DNA of 33,970 nt from Bacteroidales bacterium (GTDB lineage Bacteria; Bacteroidota; Bacteroidia; Bacteroidales; F082): positions 1 to 33,970 of the forward strand of contig JAEEII010000270.1 of assembly GCA_016281295.1 (NCBI GenBank), read 5' to 3'. Each line of letters opens with the position of its first letter. Position 1 is the first letter of the stretch. Below the pieces are notes generated by a model. It made no database searches, was not told the origin of the DNA, and saw only the letters and a list, made by a program, of their open reading frames with translations. This document shows, in pieces, positions 24,201-31,232 of the stretch. The position numbers were made by a program, and so were the translations under genes.

Positions 24201-25758
24201 AGAAACGGTCGAGCACCGTCACCTTCTGGGTGTCCTTGTCATATTCGAGATACCCTTGCGCCTGAAGGTTCAACACTAAAGAAGTCACTTGCGACAAGGG
24301 ATATTTCAAATAAGCAGACAAATCATTTATATCAAATATATTATCTTCGTATTTATATATTTGTAGAAATTTATTAATATTCTCCATTGGATGTTTCATA
24401 TCCAAGGCTTGAATCTTGAGGTAGTCTGCTTTTCTGAAATAATTCACAGAGGACACCACGCCTTCGCTCACGCCGCTGGTGCCTTCAAGGCGGCGGAAGT
24501 CCATCAGATTGGTGTTACGGTCCCAATAGATGGCTTCCAGGAAGATGTCGAACTCATGATAGGTGTCGTGATAAGGTCCAGTACCCACGCCATTGTCTTT
24601 ACGATAGAGCAGCACCTTGTCTTTCTCGGTGTCGAAGCGGAAACCCAAGTCGTTATGATAGATAGAATCGACGGTTTGTCCGATAGAGTCATACAGATAA
24701 ATCCGTGCGGCGGCTTCATTGGAGACGAGGTTGTTGTCGGAGAAGATGAACCGTTTCGCTTTCATCCTCAAGGTGATACGGTTCTTGTATTTAAACACCA
24801 GCTGGGCAGGGTTGTCATGGGTTCCGGAGAAGCTGACTGACTTTCCCACCATGCCGAAGCCTCCCAAGAAGTCCACACCGTTGTAGAGATGTCCCGACTG
24901 GACATGGCCATCGACCGACAAAGCCTTGGGGAACATGGTCTTTTCGTTGGGTGGTGAGTTGGTCACACCATCTTCAAAGGAGCAAGGGATGGCTTGGTCG
25001 AAATAGTCTTTGTTGAAGAAATCGATGTGTTCGATGTTATAGTTGGACGATGCCAGGTTGATCTTATAGTCATGAACGATGCCATAGACCTTGTCGGTGG
25101 GGAGGCCGAACCGCGACCAGTCCACACGACCGCCTTTCCCAATCCATTGGTTGTCTTCCATCCTAAACACGCCTTGGGTCTCATGGATGACCGACTGGTC
25201 TTTGGAAGTCTTAAGGACGAGGGAGCAATGCGGGATGTTGACGATGAAGGCGGTGTCGGTGGGGAAGCTGAACGAGGCATCTTGGGCGATCCACTGGGTG
25301 ACGCCTTTCTCACACACAACACGGTCAGCAAACAAGTCGCGGCAGCTCTTGAGGTAGCTGTCGATTTTCATGGGTCGGTTCCCATATTTATTATTGGTAT
25401 AGGCCAACCAGCGTCGGAGGTCTTCGCGTTGCAGTCCCGTTTGGGGTGCATGGAGCAGAGCCTCGGTGAAGGTAAACAAGTTATAAAAGGCGCGGTTGCC
25501 GCTTTTAACGCGCATGACCTCATACAGCTGGATGGCTGTCGCCGACTCCTCCGGGCCATAACTGTCGTTCCACACTGCTTGGAAGTCCTGCATCATGAGT
25601 TCGGCAGCTTTCTTGTCCTCCTTCGAGGTCGAAGAGGTCAGATAAGCTTTCAGTTCCTCATAAAACTGGCTTTTATCGGTTGAGAAATGAGTCCCCTGAG
25701 AGAACCCGTTGATGGCCATGGCGAAGCACACGGCAATGAAAGACAAGATTCTTTTCAT
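21241..25758 (-). CDS. Large exported protein of unknown function (1505 residues)
   Basis: Signal peptide MKRILSFIAVCFAMAINGFSQ. The mature part has no recognisable catalytic motif, no T9SS sorting domain and no obvious internal repeats. The first ~500 residues look mixed helical and beta; one segment (~470-540, YKYEDNIFDINDLSAYLKYPLSQVTSLVLNLQ) resembles a winged-helix-like or helical module. From about 540 on it is mostly beta (for example LRGTLEIDERDN, GFYGQGNLDVETSVYEAP, GFSGKVTSTASSPFDYYEGRF), with many strands of a type seen in long beta-helix or solenoid proteins. Ends with helices (EKARSVKSNNLYYEYVVTPYEAITDLLSRL). Probably a periplasmic or envelope protein conserved in Bacteroidales. 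It is the last gene after tpiA and prmA in one direction. Confidence 0.75.
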   Translation of the reverse strand: MKRILSFIAVCFAMAINGFSQGTHFSTDKSQFYEELKAYLTSSTSKEDKKAAELMMQDFQAVWNDSYGPEESATAIQLYEVMRVKSGNRAFYNLFTFTEALLHAPQTGLQREDLRRWLAYTNNKYGNRPMKIDSYLKSCRDLFADRVVCEKGVTQWIAQDASFSFPTDTAFIVNIPHCSLVLKTSKDQSVIHETQGVFRMEDNQWIGKGGRVDWSRFGLPTDKVYGIVHDYKINLASSNYNIEHIDFFNKDYFDQAIPCSFEDGVTNSPPNEKTMFPKALSVDGHVQSGHLYNGVDFLGGFGMVGKSVSFSGTHDNPAQLVFKYKNRITLRMKAKRFIFSDNNLVSNEAAARIYLYDSIGQTVDSIYHNDLGFRFDTEKDKVLLYRKDNGVGTGPYHDTYHEFDIFLEAIYWDRNTNLMDFRRLEGTSGVSEGVVSSVNYFRKADYLKIQALDMKHPMENINKFLQIYKYEDNIFDINDLSAYLKYPLSQVTSLVLNLQAQGYLEYDKDTQKVTVLDRFFDVLASDHAEFDYDVIRFQTRATNRQPNIRLVLGTNDMLVYGIWDDQTGSEIPSITLSDFKHVVILPDDARVVLKKHRNFNFSGCIMAGMYEFFTKDCLFNYNTFSIDMKKVDSLRFYARFDGRVYPVEGTVERLRGTLEIDERDNKSSVRKTPDYPKFHCPGNSYKFYRDINGGVFDLELPADSLTDEFLADKFYYCLEPFSMNSLDNLNSEDIAFKGRLVSGGIFQDIAQPLVVMDDHSLGFEHTIGNGSSDSYPIYGGKGGFHHKVFLSNEGFYGQGNLDVETSVYEAPRFDLYLDSVSAAVEHFAMHERNKDVHFPKATCGPLDLKWDLTEPQLYTTTKEEPICMYDSTYFRGVTMLSDKGYRGDGELTFGLTRFNSDYFDFDAHSFVADSSDFVLYDEDGNTQAFLAENYRSLVNLSSKKVQYQYLDVKSNLDFPLNKFYCSLQEAEWDMTANTIHLFSPASSFADYASAKTHDELLAVHNAASKFVSLLPEHDSLEFFCSNADYNMNDYVIHAHDVKIIRVADAALFPADANLDIMRNAEIPPLEHATLLADTTSRKHLYKDAEVSIYSRKRYEAKGTKDYLDSEGVATPIWFDKITPVEGVSIGHAEVSDSLGFLLSPYFGFSGKVTSTASSPFDYYEGRFRLTESCLEDTVWFVSATEIDPSKVSIPVDMEKIRSVRQGLFNGLCYEFGNAGGYRANFMKPMNPETVKVLMQDGDLSYDTDSTRYMIVDRQHPDYRLELSDRCVVTGHGVTNLGFDVGLTQLACYGSYVGFPNDSLVMDVVNVFRVPAFNDQILKDIAEVYAAVEGQAVDLTKTEFVEYLKSERGEEAADALRQEVELNGYPAVESGSFYDQLIVIPHLHLVWNPVMRAFVSQGKIGLGSLGTHLVNRYVDGYVVFDRRLGVITYFFENDLFMTYISYNCADGQLQVHATYGTVNAQISDMKEKARSVKSNNLYYEYVVTPYEAITDLLSRLKRAGLR

Positions 25759-25775
25759 GTTAAAAAAAGCGACAA

Positions 25776-25792
25776 GCCGGCATCATTCCGGC
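25776..25792 (-). terminator. Weak terminator-like hairpin between prmA and the large exported protein
   Basis: 5-bp stem GCCGG/CCGGC with a 7-nt loop, followed on the minus strand after seven bases by T7. It lies in the 39-nt gap and may only attenuate read-through into the downstream gene. Confidence 0.3.
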
Positions 25793-25797
25793 ATGAT

Positions 25798-26634
25798 TTA
25801 TTTCACAAACTCAGCAGCCACCCAGTTGTTTCTGGAGAGGTGTCTCACATAACGCAAGCCAAGACGTTCCGCTTCCGTGCGGATGCTATCCAGGTCTTCG
25901 GTGTAGAAGCCGCTGAAGAAGATATGAGCTCCAGGGCGCATCGCCTGTACATAGCGGTGCATGTCGCGGAGCAGGATGTTACGGTTGATGTTAGCCAGCA
26001 CCACGTCGAAAGTGGTGTCGTTGAGGATGCTGGCGTTAGCATCACCCAGGATGATTTCGATGTCGTTGACACCATTGAGAGCCACGTTGGTAAACGCGTT
26101 GTTATAGGCCCATTCGTCATTGTCGATGGCGACGGTGTGTGCCGCGCCCAGTTTTTTGGCGAGGATGGCCAGCACAGCGGTGCCACTGCCCATGTCGAGC
26201 ACATCTTTTCCCTTGAAGTCAGTCTCGAGCATCAAAGTGATGATCTGCGCGGTGGTTTCATGATTGGCGGTGCCGAACGACATCTTCGGTTCGATGACCA
26301 AGTCGAACTCGAAACTTGGATCCGGCTCATGGAAAGGAGCACGCACACGGCAACGCTCGTTGACAATGACAGGCTGGTACGAAGACTCCCAGACCGCGTT
26401 CCAGTCCTTGTCGGGCATCACCTCCACGGCCAAGAGATGGATGCCCGCAAAGGCATCCATCCCCAGCAGTTCCTGAACGGCGTCATCGTCACGCTGATCT
26501 TCCGTGCAATAAGCCTTCAGCGTCATGTCATCGTCCATGAACGAGTCGAAACCAATGGTCCCCAACATCGTCGTCAGCATATCATGCTGGACATCCGATG
26601 TCGGAATTGTAAATGTGTATTCCCAAGTTCTCAT
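25798..26634 (-). CDS. prmA: Ribosomal protein L11 methyltransferase
   Basis: 278 residues. PrmA trimethylates ribosomal protein L11 with SAM. The N-terminal part (WEYTFTIPTSDVQHDMLTTMLGTIGFDSF) is the small L11-recognition domain. The class I methyltransferase domain has KDVLDMGSGTAVLAILAKKLGA (SAM motif I), VAIDNDEWAYNNAFTNVALNGV and DVVLANINRNILL (an NI(N)-type motif characteristic of PrmA). SFGTANHETTAQIITLMLE before motif I is also diagnostic. It follows tpiA with a 10-nt gap. Confidence 0.95.
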   Translation of the reverse strand: MRTWEYTFTIPTSDVQHDMLTTMLGTIGFDSFMDDDMTLKAYCTEDQRDDDAVQELLGMDAFAGIHLLAVEVMPDKDWNAVWESSYQPVIVNERCRVRAPFHEPDPSFEFDLVIEPKMSFGTANHETTAQIITLMLETDFKGKDVLDMGSGTAVLAILAKKLGAAHTVAIDNDEWAYNNAFTNVALNGVNDIEIILGDANASILNDTTFDVVLANINRNILLRDMHRYVQAMRPGAHIFFSGFYTEDLDSIRTEAERLGLRYVRHLSRNNWVAAEFVK

Positions 26635-26644
26635 CTCTCAATTC

Positions 26645-27421
26645 TCAATTCTCCACTCCCGAAGCCTGCATACAGATTGAGACAAAGTCTTCCGCCTTGA
26701 GTGAGGCGCCGCCGATGAGTCCACCATCCACGTCAGGTTGTGAGAACAGCTCTGTGGCGTTCTTGGCGTTACAGCTGCCACCATAGAGGATGCGGATGTC
26801 GTCGGCTGCCGCCTGGTCATAGTGTTCCTTGACGAGAGAGCGGATGAAGGCATGCATCTCTTGAGCCTGTTGCGGTGTGGCGGTCTTGCCTGTGCCGATG
26901 GCCCACACCGGCTCGTAGGCGATGATGGCATCATAGATGGCATCGCCGTCGAGATGGAACAAGCCTTTTTCCAGCTGCTCACGCACCACCTCGAAATGGC
27001 GACCCGCCTCACGTTCTTCCAGCACCTCGCCCACGCAGTAAATAGGCGACATGTTGTTCTCAATCACGCGGTTGATTTTCTCGGCCAAGACCTCGTTGGT
27101 CTCGCCGAAATACTTCCTGCGCTCGCTATGACCGATGATGCAGTAATCCACGTCGAGTGACTTCAACATCTTGGCTGAGACCTCGCCCGTGTAGGCACCT
27201 TTGTCGTAGGCGCTGCAGTTCTGTGCGCCGACGTTGAAACGCTGCTCCTCGAACTCCATGTCGGTAAGCATCTCCAGATACGGGAATGGCGGGCAGATAA
27301 TCACCTCGCATTTCACTTCATCTTGTTCCTCGAAACGGTCGAGGATGTCGTTCACCAGTTCTTCGGCCTCGCCGAAGGTCATGTTCATTTTCCAGTTACC
27401 TGCTACAATTTTGCTTCTCAT
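26645..27421 (-). CDS. tpiA: Triosephosphate isomerase
   Basis: 258 residues. Interconverts dihydroxyacetone phosphate and glyceraldehyde 3-phosphate. Catalytic residues are all visible: K11 in GNWKMN, H98 in CIIGHSERRKYFGE, and E170 in AYEPVWAIGTGKTATPQQAQE (flexible loop 6 follows). The phosphate-binding GGSCNAKNATEL and GGLIGGASLK motifs are present near the C-terminus. First gene of the tpiA-prmA-exported protein operon, with a -7 box 33-40 nt before the start. Confidence 0.97.
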   Translation of the reverse strand: MRSKIVAGNWKMNMTFGEAEELVNDILDRFEEQDEVKCEVIICPPFPYLEMLTDMEFEEQRFNVGAQNCSAYDKGAYTGEVSAKMLKSLDVDYCIIGHSERRKYFGETNEVLAEKINRVIENNMSPIYCVGEVLEEREAGRHFEVVREQLEKGLFHLDGDAIYDAIIAYEPVWAIGTGKTATPQQAQEMHAFIRSLVKEHYDQAAADDIRILYGGSCNAKNATELFSQPDVDGGLIGGASLKAEDFVSICMQASGVEN

Positions 27422-27453
27422 TTTATTATTAGATTTTAAGATTCAAGAAAGGG

Positions 27454-27461
27454 CAAAGGTA
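27454..27461 (-). promoter_or_regulatory. -7 box of tpiA
   Basis: Minus strand TACCTTTG (27461-27454), exact match to TAnnTTTG, with a predicted leader of about 26 nt. It is only 12 nt from the opposed -7 box at 27474-27481, so the two promoters overlap. Confidence 0.6.
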
Positions 27462-27473
27462 CGTTTTTTTTAG

Positions 27474-27481
27474 TAATTTTG
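27474..27481 (+). promoter_or_regulatory. -7 box of the outer-membrane protein gene
   Basis: TAATTTTG, exact match to TAnnTTTG, 24 nt before ATG 27505. No clear -33 element is seen in the T-rich region upstream. Confidence 0.5.
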
Positions 27482-27504
27482 CTTCAAGATTTAAAAGAAC
27501 AAAT

Positions 27505-28251
27505 ATGGAAAAGTTTTTTTTGTTTTTCGCACTCCTGCTGATGGTTGGTTTATGCCATGCACAGGAAGAGGACGTTGTCTTTGTCCCCGACCGTCCAGGT
27601 TACGTGTGGGGTGCCGAGGTATTGGCTCATCACAAGATCTCGTGGGAGAACGGAATACGGCTTGATCAGCCCTTCGACGATCGGGTTTTGGCAATTAACA
27701 GCACCATCATCCGCTATGGTCTTTTCGAAAACGTGGAGGTGCGTGTGGGCGCCGATTTCCTGACCGGCGAGGGATATGACTTCCAGGGTATGGGGGTCAG
27801 CCCGCTCACCATCGGCACCAAGATCAAATGCTACGAGGGCGAGGGGCTAATCCCTTCAGTGGGTATATTGGCCGAGTTCCAATCGCCCCATATCGGAAGT
27901 CCCGAATTGCGTCCCTCTCACATCGCGCCCCTCCTGTATTTGTTGTTGGAGCAGAGCATCGGCGAGAAGCTCAGCCTTTGCTACAACGCCGGATTGGAGT
28001 TTGACGGAGAGGATGCCAAGCCAACGAAGTATCTGGGCGTTGGCGTATGTTATTCCTTCACCGATCAGCTGGGAGGATTTGTTGAATTCAACAACTACTT
28101 CAATCGCAACAACAGACAATATCTTCCCGAATTTGGCATGACCTGGATGATTACAAACAGGCTTCAGCTCGCCCTATCCGCGGGATATACCTATGGAGAT
28201 CTGAGGTATCTCGACAATATCTGTCTTGACCTCTCGTGGATGATCAACTGA
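27505..28251 (+). CDS. Probable outer-membrane beta-barrel protein (phenol-degradation MetA/transporter-like)
   Basis: 248 residues. Signal peptide MEKFFLFFALLLMVGLCHAQ. The rest has alternating amphipathic strands with turns at regular spacing (ENGIRLDQPFDDRVLAINST, YGLFENVEVRVGADFL, SPLTIGTKIKCYEGEGLIPSVGILAEFQ, LSLCYNAGLEFDG, YLGVGVCYSFTDQLGGFVEFNNYF, RLQLALSAGYTYGD) and a C-terminal LDLSWMIN, consistent with a small barrel. The pattern SPLTIGTKI...GLIPSVGILAEF resembles the transporter family that includes MetA-type proteins. Function unknown. Its 3' end overlaps the convergent permease gene by 8 nt. Confidence 0.7.
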   Translation: MEKFFLFFALLLMVGLCHAQEEDVVFVPDRPGYVWGAEVLAHHKISWENGIRLDQPFDDRVLAINSTIIRYGLFENVEVRVGADFLTGEGYDFQGMGVSPLTIGTKIKCYEGEGLIPSVGILAEFQSPHIGSPELRPSHIAPLLYLLLEQSIGEKLSLCYNAGLEFDGEDAKPTKYLGVGVCYSFTDQLGGFVEFNNYFNRNNRQYLPEFGMTWMITNRLQLALSAGYTYGDLRYLDNICLDLSWMIN

Positions 28252-29311
28252 TGCGGACTCTCGGATCGATGAGGCCATAGATAATGTCAACTATCAAGTT
28301 GACCAGCACCAGCATGACGGCGATGAGCAGCACCGCCCCCATGATCACGGGGAAGTCGTATTTCTCCAAGGCATCCACCACCACCACGCCGATGCCTTTC
28401 CAGTCGAAGACATACTCCACGAACACCGCACCGGCCAGCAAGGAGGCAAACCAGCCCGAGATGGCCGTCACCACGGGGTTCAGCGCGTTACGCAAGGCAT
28501 GGACGCAGATGACCCTCCAAGGACGCAAGCCTTTGGCCTTGGCCGTCCTCACATAGTCCATCGACATGGCCTCGAGCAACGATGTGCGGGTCAGCTCCAC
28601 CACCACTGCCAGAGGACGCATCCCCAAGGTCAAGGCGGGAAGGATGAGGTTGGACAAGGTGAGGTACTCTCCCCTTCCGTATTCGTCAACGGAATACAAG
28701 TTACCCGTCATGCTCAGCCCCGTGACATCCTCCAAGAGGAAACCGAAGATCCAAGCCATCAGGATGGCGGCAAAGAACGAGGGCAGCGACATGCCGATGG
28801 TGGTGATAAAAAGGGTGAGCTTGTTCAGGAAGTTCGTGTTGAGGATAGCCGTCAGGATGCCGATGGCCAGTCCCAGGATGAAGGCGAAAGAGATGGACAC
28901 CGCGGCCAGGAGCAACGTGTTGGGAAACGCCTCGCCTAAGATGTTCGACACTTTGCGCCTGCTCTGGTACGACATCCGCAGATAAGGCGCTTTCAACACC
29001 ACTGCTGTCGCGCCGATGGTGGCGATACGTACATAAGGCGACACACGTTCCAGCTTGGCATCGCCCTCCGACACATCATAAAACGAAACTGGCACCAAGT
29101 CGTTGAGGTAATCCACATATTGTTTTCCAAGCGACTGGTTCAGCCCCAGTTCCTCGCGGATGGCATCCACCGATGCCTGGTCGGCACGTTGTCCAAGCAT
29201 CATCTGGGCAGGGTCGCCCGGCAGGATGTTGAACAGGAAAAACACCAGCGTCGCGACGCCCCAAAGCACCGCGAGACCGTAAAGCAACTTCCTGATGATG
29301 TAGGATAACAT
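28244..29311 (-). CDS. ABC transporter permease, dipeptide/oligopeptide (DppB/OppB) type
   Basis: 355 residues with six predicted membrane helices. The N-terminus LYGLAVLWGVATLVFFLFNILPGDPAQMMLGQ is diagnostic of the DppB family. The EAA-type loop region follows as SMDYVRTAKAKGLRPWRVICVHALRNALNPVVTAISGWFASLLAGAVFVEYVFDWKGIG. Between the first and second helices the protein has a long periplasmic insert (residues ~60-130). It forms the membrane channel with a second permease and two ATPases, none of which are in the window. The genes next to it on this strand are a DoxX-like protein and DUF1599, so it is an orphan here. Confidence 0.93.
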   Translation of the reverse strand: MLSYIIRKLLYGLAVLWGVATLVFFLFNILPGDPAQMMLGQRADQASVDAIREELGLNQSLGKQYVDYLNDLVPVSFYDVSEGDAKLERVSPYVRIATIGATAVVLKAPYLRMSYQSRRKVSNILGEAFPNTLLLAAVSISFAFILGLAIGILTAILNTNFLNKLTLFITTIGMSLPSFFAAILMAWIFGFLLEDVTGLSMTGNLYSVDEYGRGEYLTLSNLILPALTLGMRPLAVVVELTRTSLLEAMSMDYVRTAKAKGLRPWRVICVHALRNALNPVVTAISGWFASLLAGAVFVEYVFDWKGIGVVVVDALEKYDFPVIMGAVLLIAVMLVLVNLIVDIIYGLIDPRVRIS

Positions 29312-29320
29312 AGGCGGGGT

Positions 29321-30559
29321 TTATGGACGCGGGACACGGGACACGGGGAAGTCGATGGCACTCCATTTATCTTTCACCAGTCCTTCGTCGAGCCAAATCA
29401 GTCCTGGGTTGAAACGCACAATCGTTTTGATTTCCAGCTCATCGCCATAATACACCTCCGCGACGAAGGGATAGCGTTCCTGGATTTCCTCCACATAGTC
29501 TTGAGGTGAGGCGGTGACCCAAATCACATAAAAGCCTTGTCGTTCCGCCTCTTCGGTAACGGCTTTTATCTTCTCCCATTCCTTGACGGTAATGGCGCTC
29601 ATATCGTTCGAGGTGAACATCATCAGATTCTCTGTGGTGAGGATCATCTCCGTCACGTCATCGCCATCCTGGTCGAGTGCCGAGAAGCCGAGGTAGCTGT
29701 TACCCCCCACGATGCGTTGGTCCACAAACTCCCACCGGCTCATCCACGCCGAGTCGTTCCAAGGATAGTTCGGCGAGAGGTATTCTTGGGTCTTCCCAGT
29801 CTCTTTATTCCTGAATGTCAGATAGATCTGCTGTTCCTGTTGGGTTGGCTGGTTCATCTGCTTGCCCACTTTCCACGCCATGAAGTCGATGACCGGCAGG
29901 TGACGGTAGTTATAGATCTCGAAGCCTGTGAAGAGGATGGCATAGACGAAGCCTATCAGCAGCTGCACCTTCCAGTTGAGGCGGCTTTTCAGCGACTTAA
30001 AGTTCAGGATCAGTGGCAGCAGCACCGCGTCGATCACCAGATTCTTGTAGAAGGTCTGCCAGTTGGTCATCTTGATGGCTGTTCCGAAGCAGCCACAATC
30101 CGGCACCATGTCATAGAGGGCATCGAAGAGCGTGGTGATGGTGAAGAAAACCATCAAGGCCGCGCCACCGATGACGGCGATACGCGGACACACGTTGGTC
30201 ACGAGGCAGATGCCCACGAGGAACTCCGCGAGAATCATCAGCACAGCCAGCACCAGTGCCAGCCCGTTGAGCCATTCGATATGGTAAGCCGCAAAATAAT
30301 CGAGCATCTTGTATTTGGTTCCCAAGGGATCCACTCCTTTGGTGAAGCTGCTGAAGATGAAGAGCAGGCCGATGAGGATACGGCACACGGTGAGGGCTTC
30401 TTTGCCATAGCTCTTACGGAACACGATGCTGACGGCGATGTTCAGCAGCAGGATGACGAGAAACCACAGCCTATAGTCGGGGATGAAGACGATGCCCACC
30501 GCCGATGCGACGGCCACCGCGATGCTGATCCAGCTAACCAGGGAGTTGGTAGTTTTCAT
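29321..30559 (-). CDS. DoxX/MauE-like membrane protein with a C-terminal thioredoxin-like domain (BT_3928 type)
   Basis: 412 residues. The N-terminal ~240 residues have about eight hydrophobic segments, with RILIGLLFIFSSFTKGVDPLGTKYKMLDYF and the MVPDCGCFGTAIKMTNWQTFYKN motif of the DoxX/MauE family. The C-terminal ~170 residues are soluble, with QDGDDVTEMILTTENLMMFTSNDMS, QGFYVIWVTAS and a YGDELEIKTIVRFNPGLIWLDEGLV ending, resembling a thioredoxin-like fold without a CxxC. This architecture occurs next to DUF1599 and tpiA in Bacteroides, and the same neighbours are present here. The last residues, VSRVPRP, are encoded by a GC-rich repeat (29326-29346). The start ATG overlaps the DUF1599 gene end by 4 nt. 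Confidence 0.88.
   Translation of the reverse strand: MKTTNSLVSWISIAVAVASAVGIVFIPDYRLWFLVILLLNIAVSIVFRKSYGKEALTVCRILIGLLFIFSSFTKGVDPLGTKYKMLDYFAAYHIEWLNGLALVLAVLMILAEFLVGICLVTNVCPRIAVIGGAALMVFFTITTLFDALYDMVPDCGCFGTAIKMTNWQTFYKNLVIDAVLLPLILNFKSLKSRLNWKVQLLIGFVYAILFTGFEIYNYRHLPVIDFMAWKVGKQMNQPTQQEQQIYLTFRNKETGKTQEYLSPNYPWNDSAWMSRWEFVDQRIVGGNSYLGFSALDQDGDDVTEMILTTENLMMFTSNDMSAITVKEWEKIKAVTEEAERQGFYVIWVTASPQDYVEEIQERYPFVAEVYYGDELEIKTIVRFNPGLIWLDEGLVKDKWSAIDFPVSRVPRP
29326..29346. repeat. Dispersed GC-rich repeat at the 3' end of the DoxX-like gene
   Basis: GACGCGGGACACGGGACACG on the plus strand, containing the tandem CGGGACA. It matches the left arm and loop of the hairpin after pckA (18289-18309) at 16 of 21 positions and encodes the last residues of the DoxX-like protein on the minus strand. 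Confidence 0.5.
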
Positions 30560-31143
30560 TGTGCGCCCTCCTTCCCTTCCATCCGTTCTTTCAGTTCTTT
30601 CTGTTCCGTCAGGAGTATCAAGGCGAACACGGCGTAGTTAATCATGTCGTAGTAATTGGCGTCGAGGCCTTCAGAGACGATGGTCTTGCCTCCGTTATCC
30701 TCGATGGATTTGGTACGCAGCACCTTCATGAGGATGAGGTCGGTGATGGAGCTGACGCGCATGGAGCGCCAGGCCTCGTCGTAGTCGTGGTTCTTACGGG
30801 TCATCAGCTCGTAAGCCTCACGGGTCACTTTGTCGTACCATTGCGCCGCTTTCTCGGAGCTCAGGTCCGGTTGGTCCACCACGCCGAGTTGCAGCTGGAT
30901 GATACCCATGGCCGCGTAGTTGACGATGCCGATGAACTCCGGCTCCATGCCCTCGTCCACCAGACGTTCGGCAGCCGTCTGAAGGGTGCGTATTCTGTTA
31001 GCTTTGATGAAGATCTGGTCTGTGATGGAAGGCGTGCGCAAGATACGCCAGGCCGGCCCGTAGTCTTTCATTTTATCGATAAACAGCTGTCGGCATTGTG
31101 CCAGCACAGCATAGAATTCTTTTTCAGTCTTAGGGTTGTTCAT
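30556..31143 (-). CDS. DUF1599 protein (MazG-like, duplicated domain)
   Basis: 195 residues made of two related halves: about 8-95 with FIDKMKDYGPAWRILRTPSITDQIFIKANRIRTLQ, and about 105-185 with LMTRKNHDYDEAWRSMRVSSITDLILMKVLRTKSIE. The family is typical of Bacteroidota and resembles all-alpha NTP pyrophosphatase folds of the MazG type, with conserved D/Y-A-W motifs in each repeat; the substrate is not established. It is the first gene of a three-gene operon, overlapping the next gene by 4 nt. Confidence 0.9.
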   Translation of the reverse strand: MNNPKTEKEFYAVLAQCRQLFIDKMKDYGPAWRILRTPSITDQIFIKANRIRTLQTAAERLVDEGMEPEFIGIVNYAAMGIIQLQLGVVDQPDLSSEKAAQWYDKVTREAYELMTRKNHDYDEAWRSMRVSSITDLILMKVLRTKSIEDNGGKTIVSEGLDANYYDMINYAVFALILLTEQKELKERMEGKEGAQ

Positions 31144-31188
31144 AGGACATAAGGCTTTTCACGATAGGGTTGTTGTCGTTTGAAAAGA

Positions 31189-31196
31189 CAAAGATA
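31189..31196 (-). promoter_or_regulatory. -7 box of the DUF1599 operon
   Basis: Minus strand TATCTTTG (31196-31189), exact match to TAnnTTTG, 46 nt before ATG 31143. Confidence 0.55.
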
Positions 31197-31232
31197 CAAT
31201 AATAATTGAAACTAGCAGCAAATAACCAGCAA

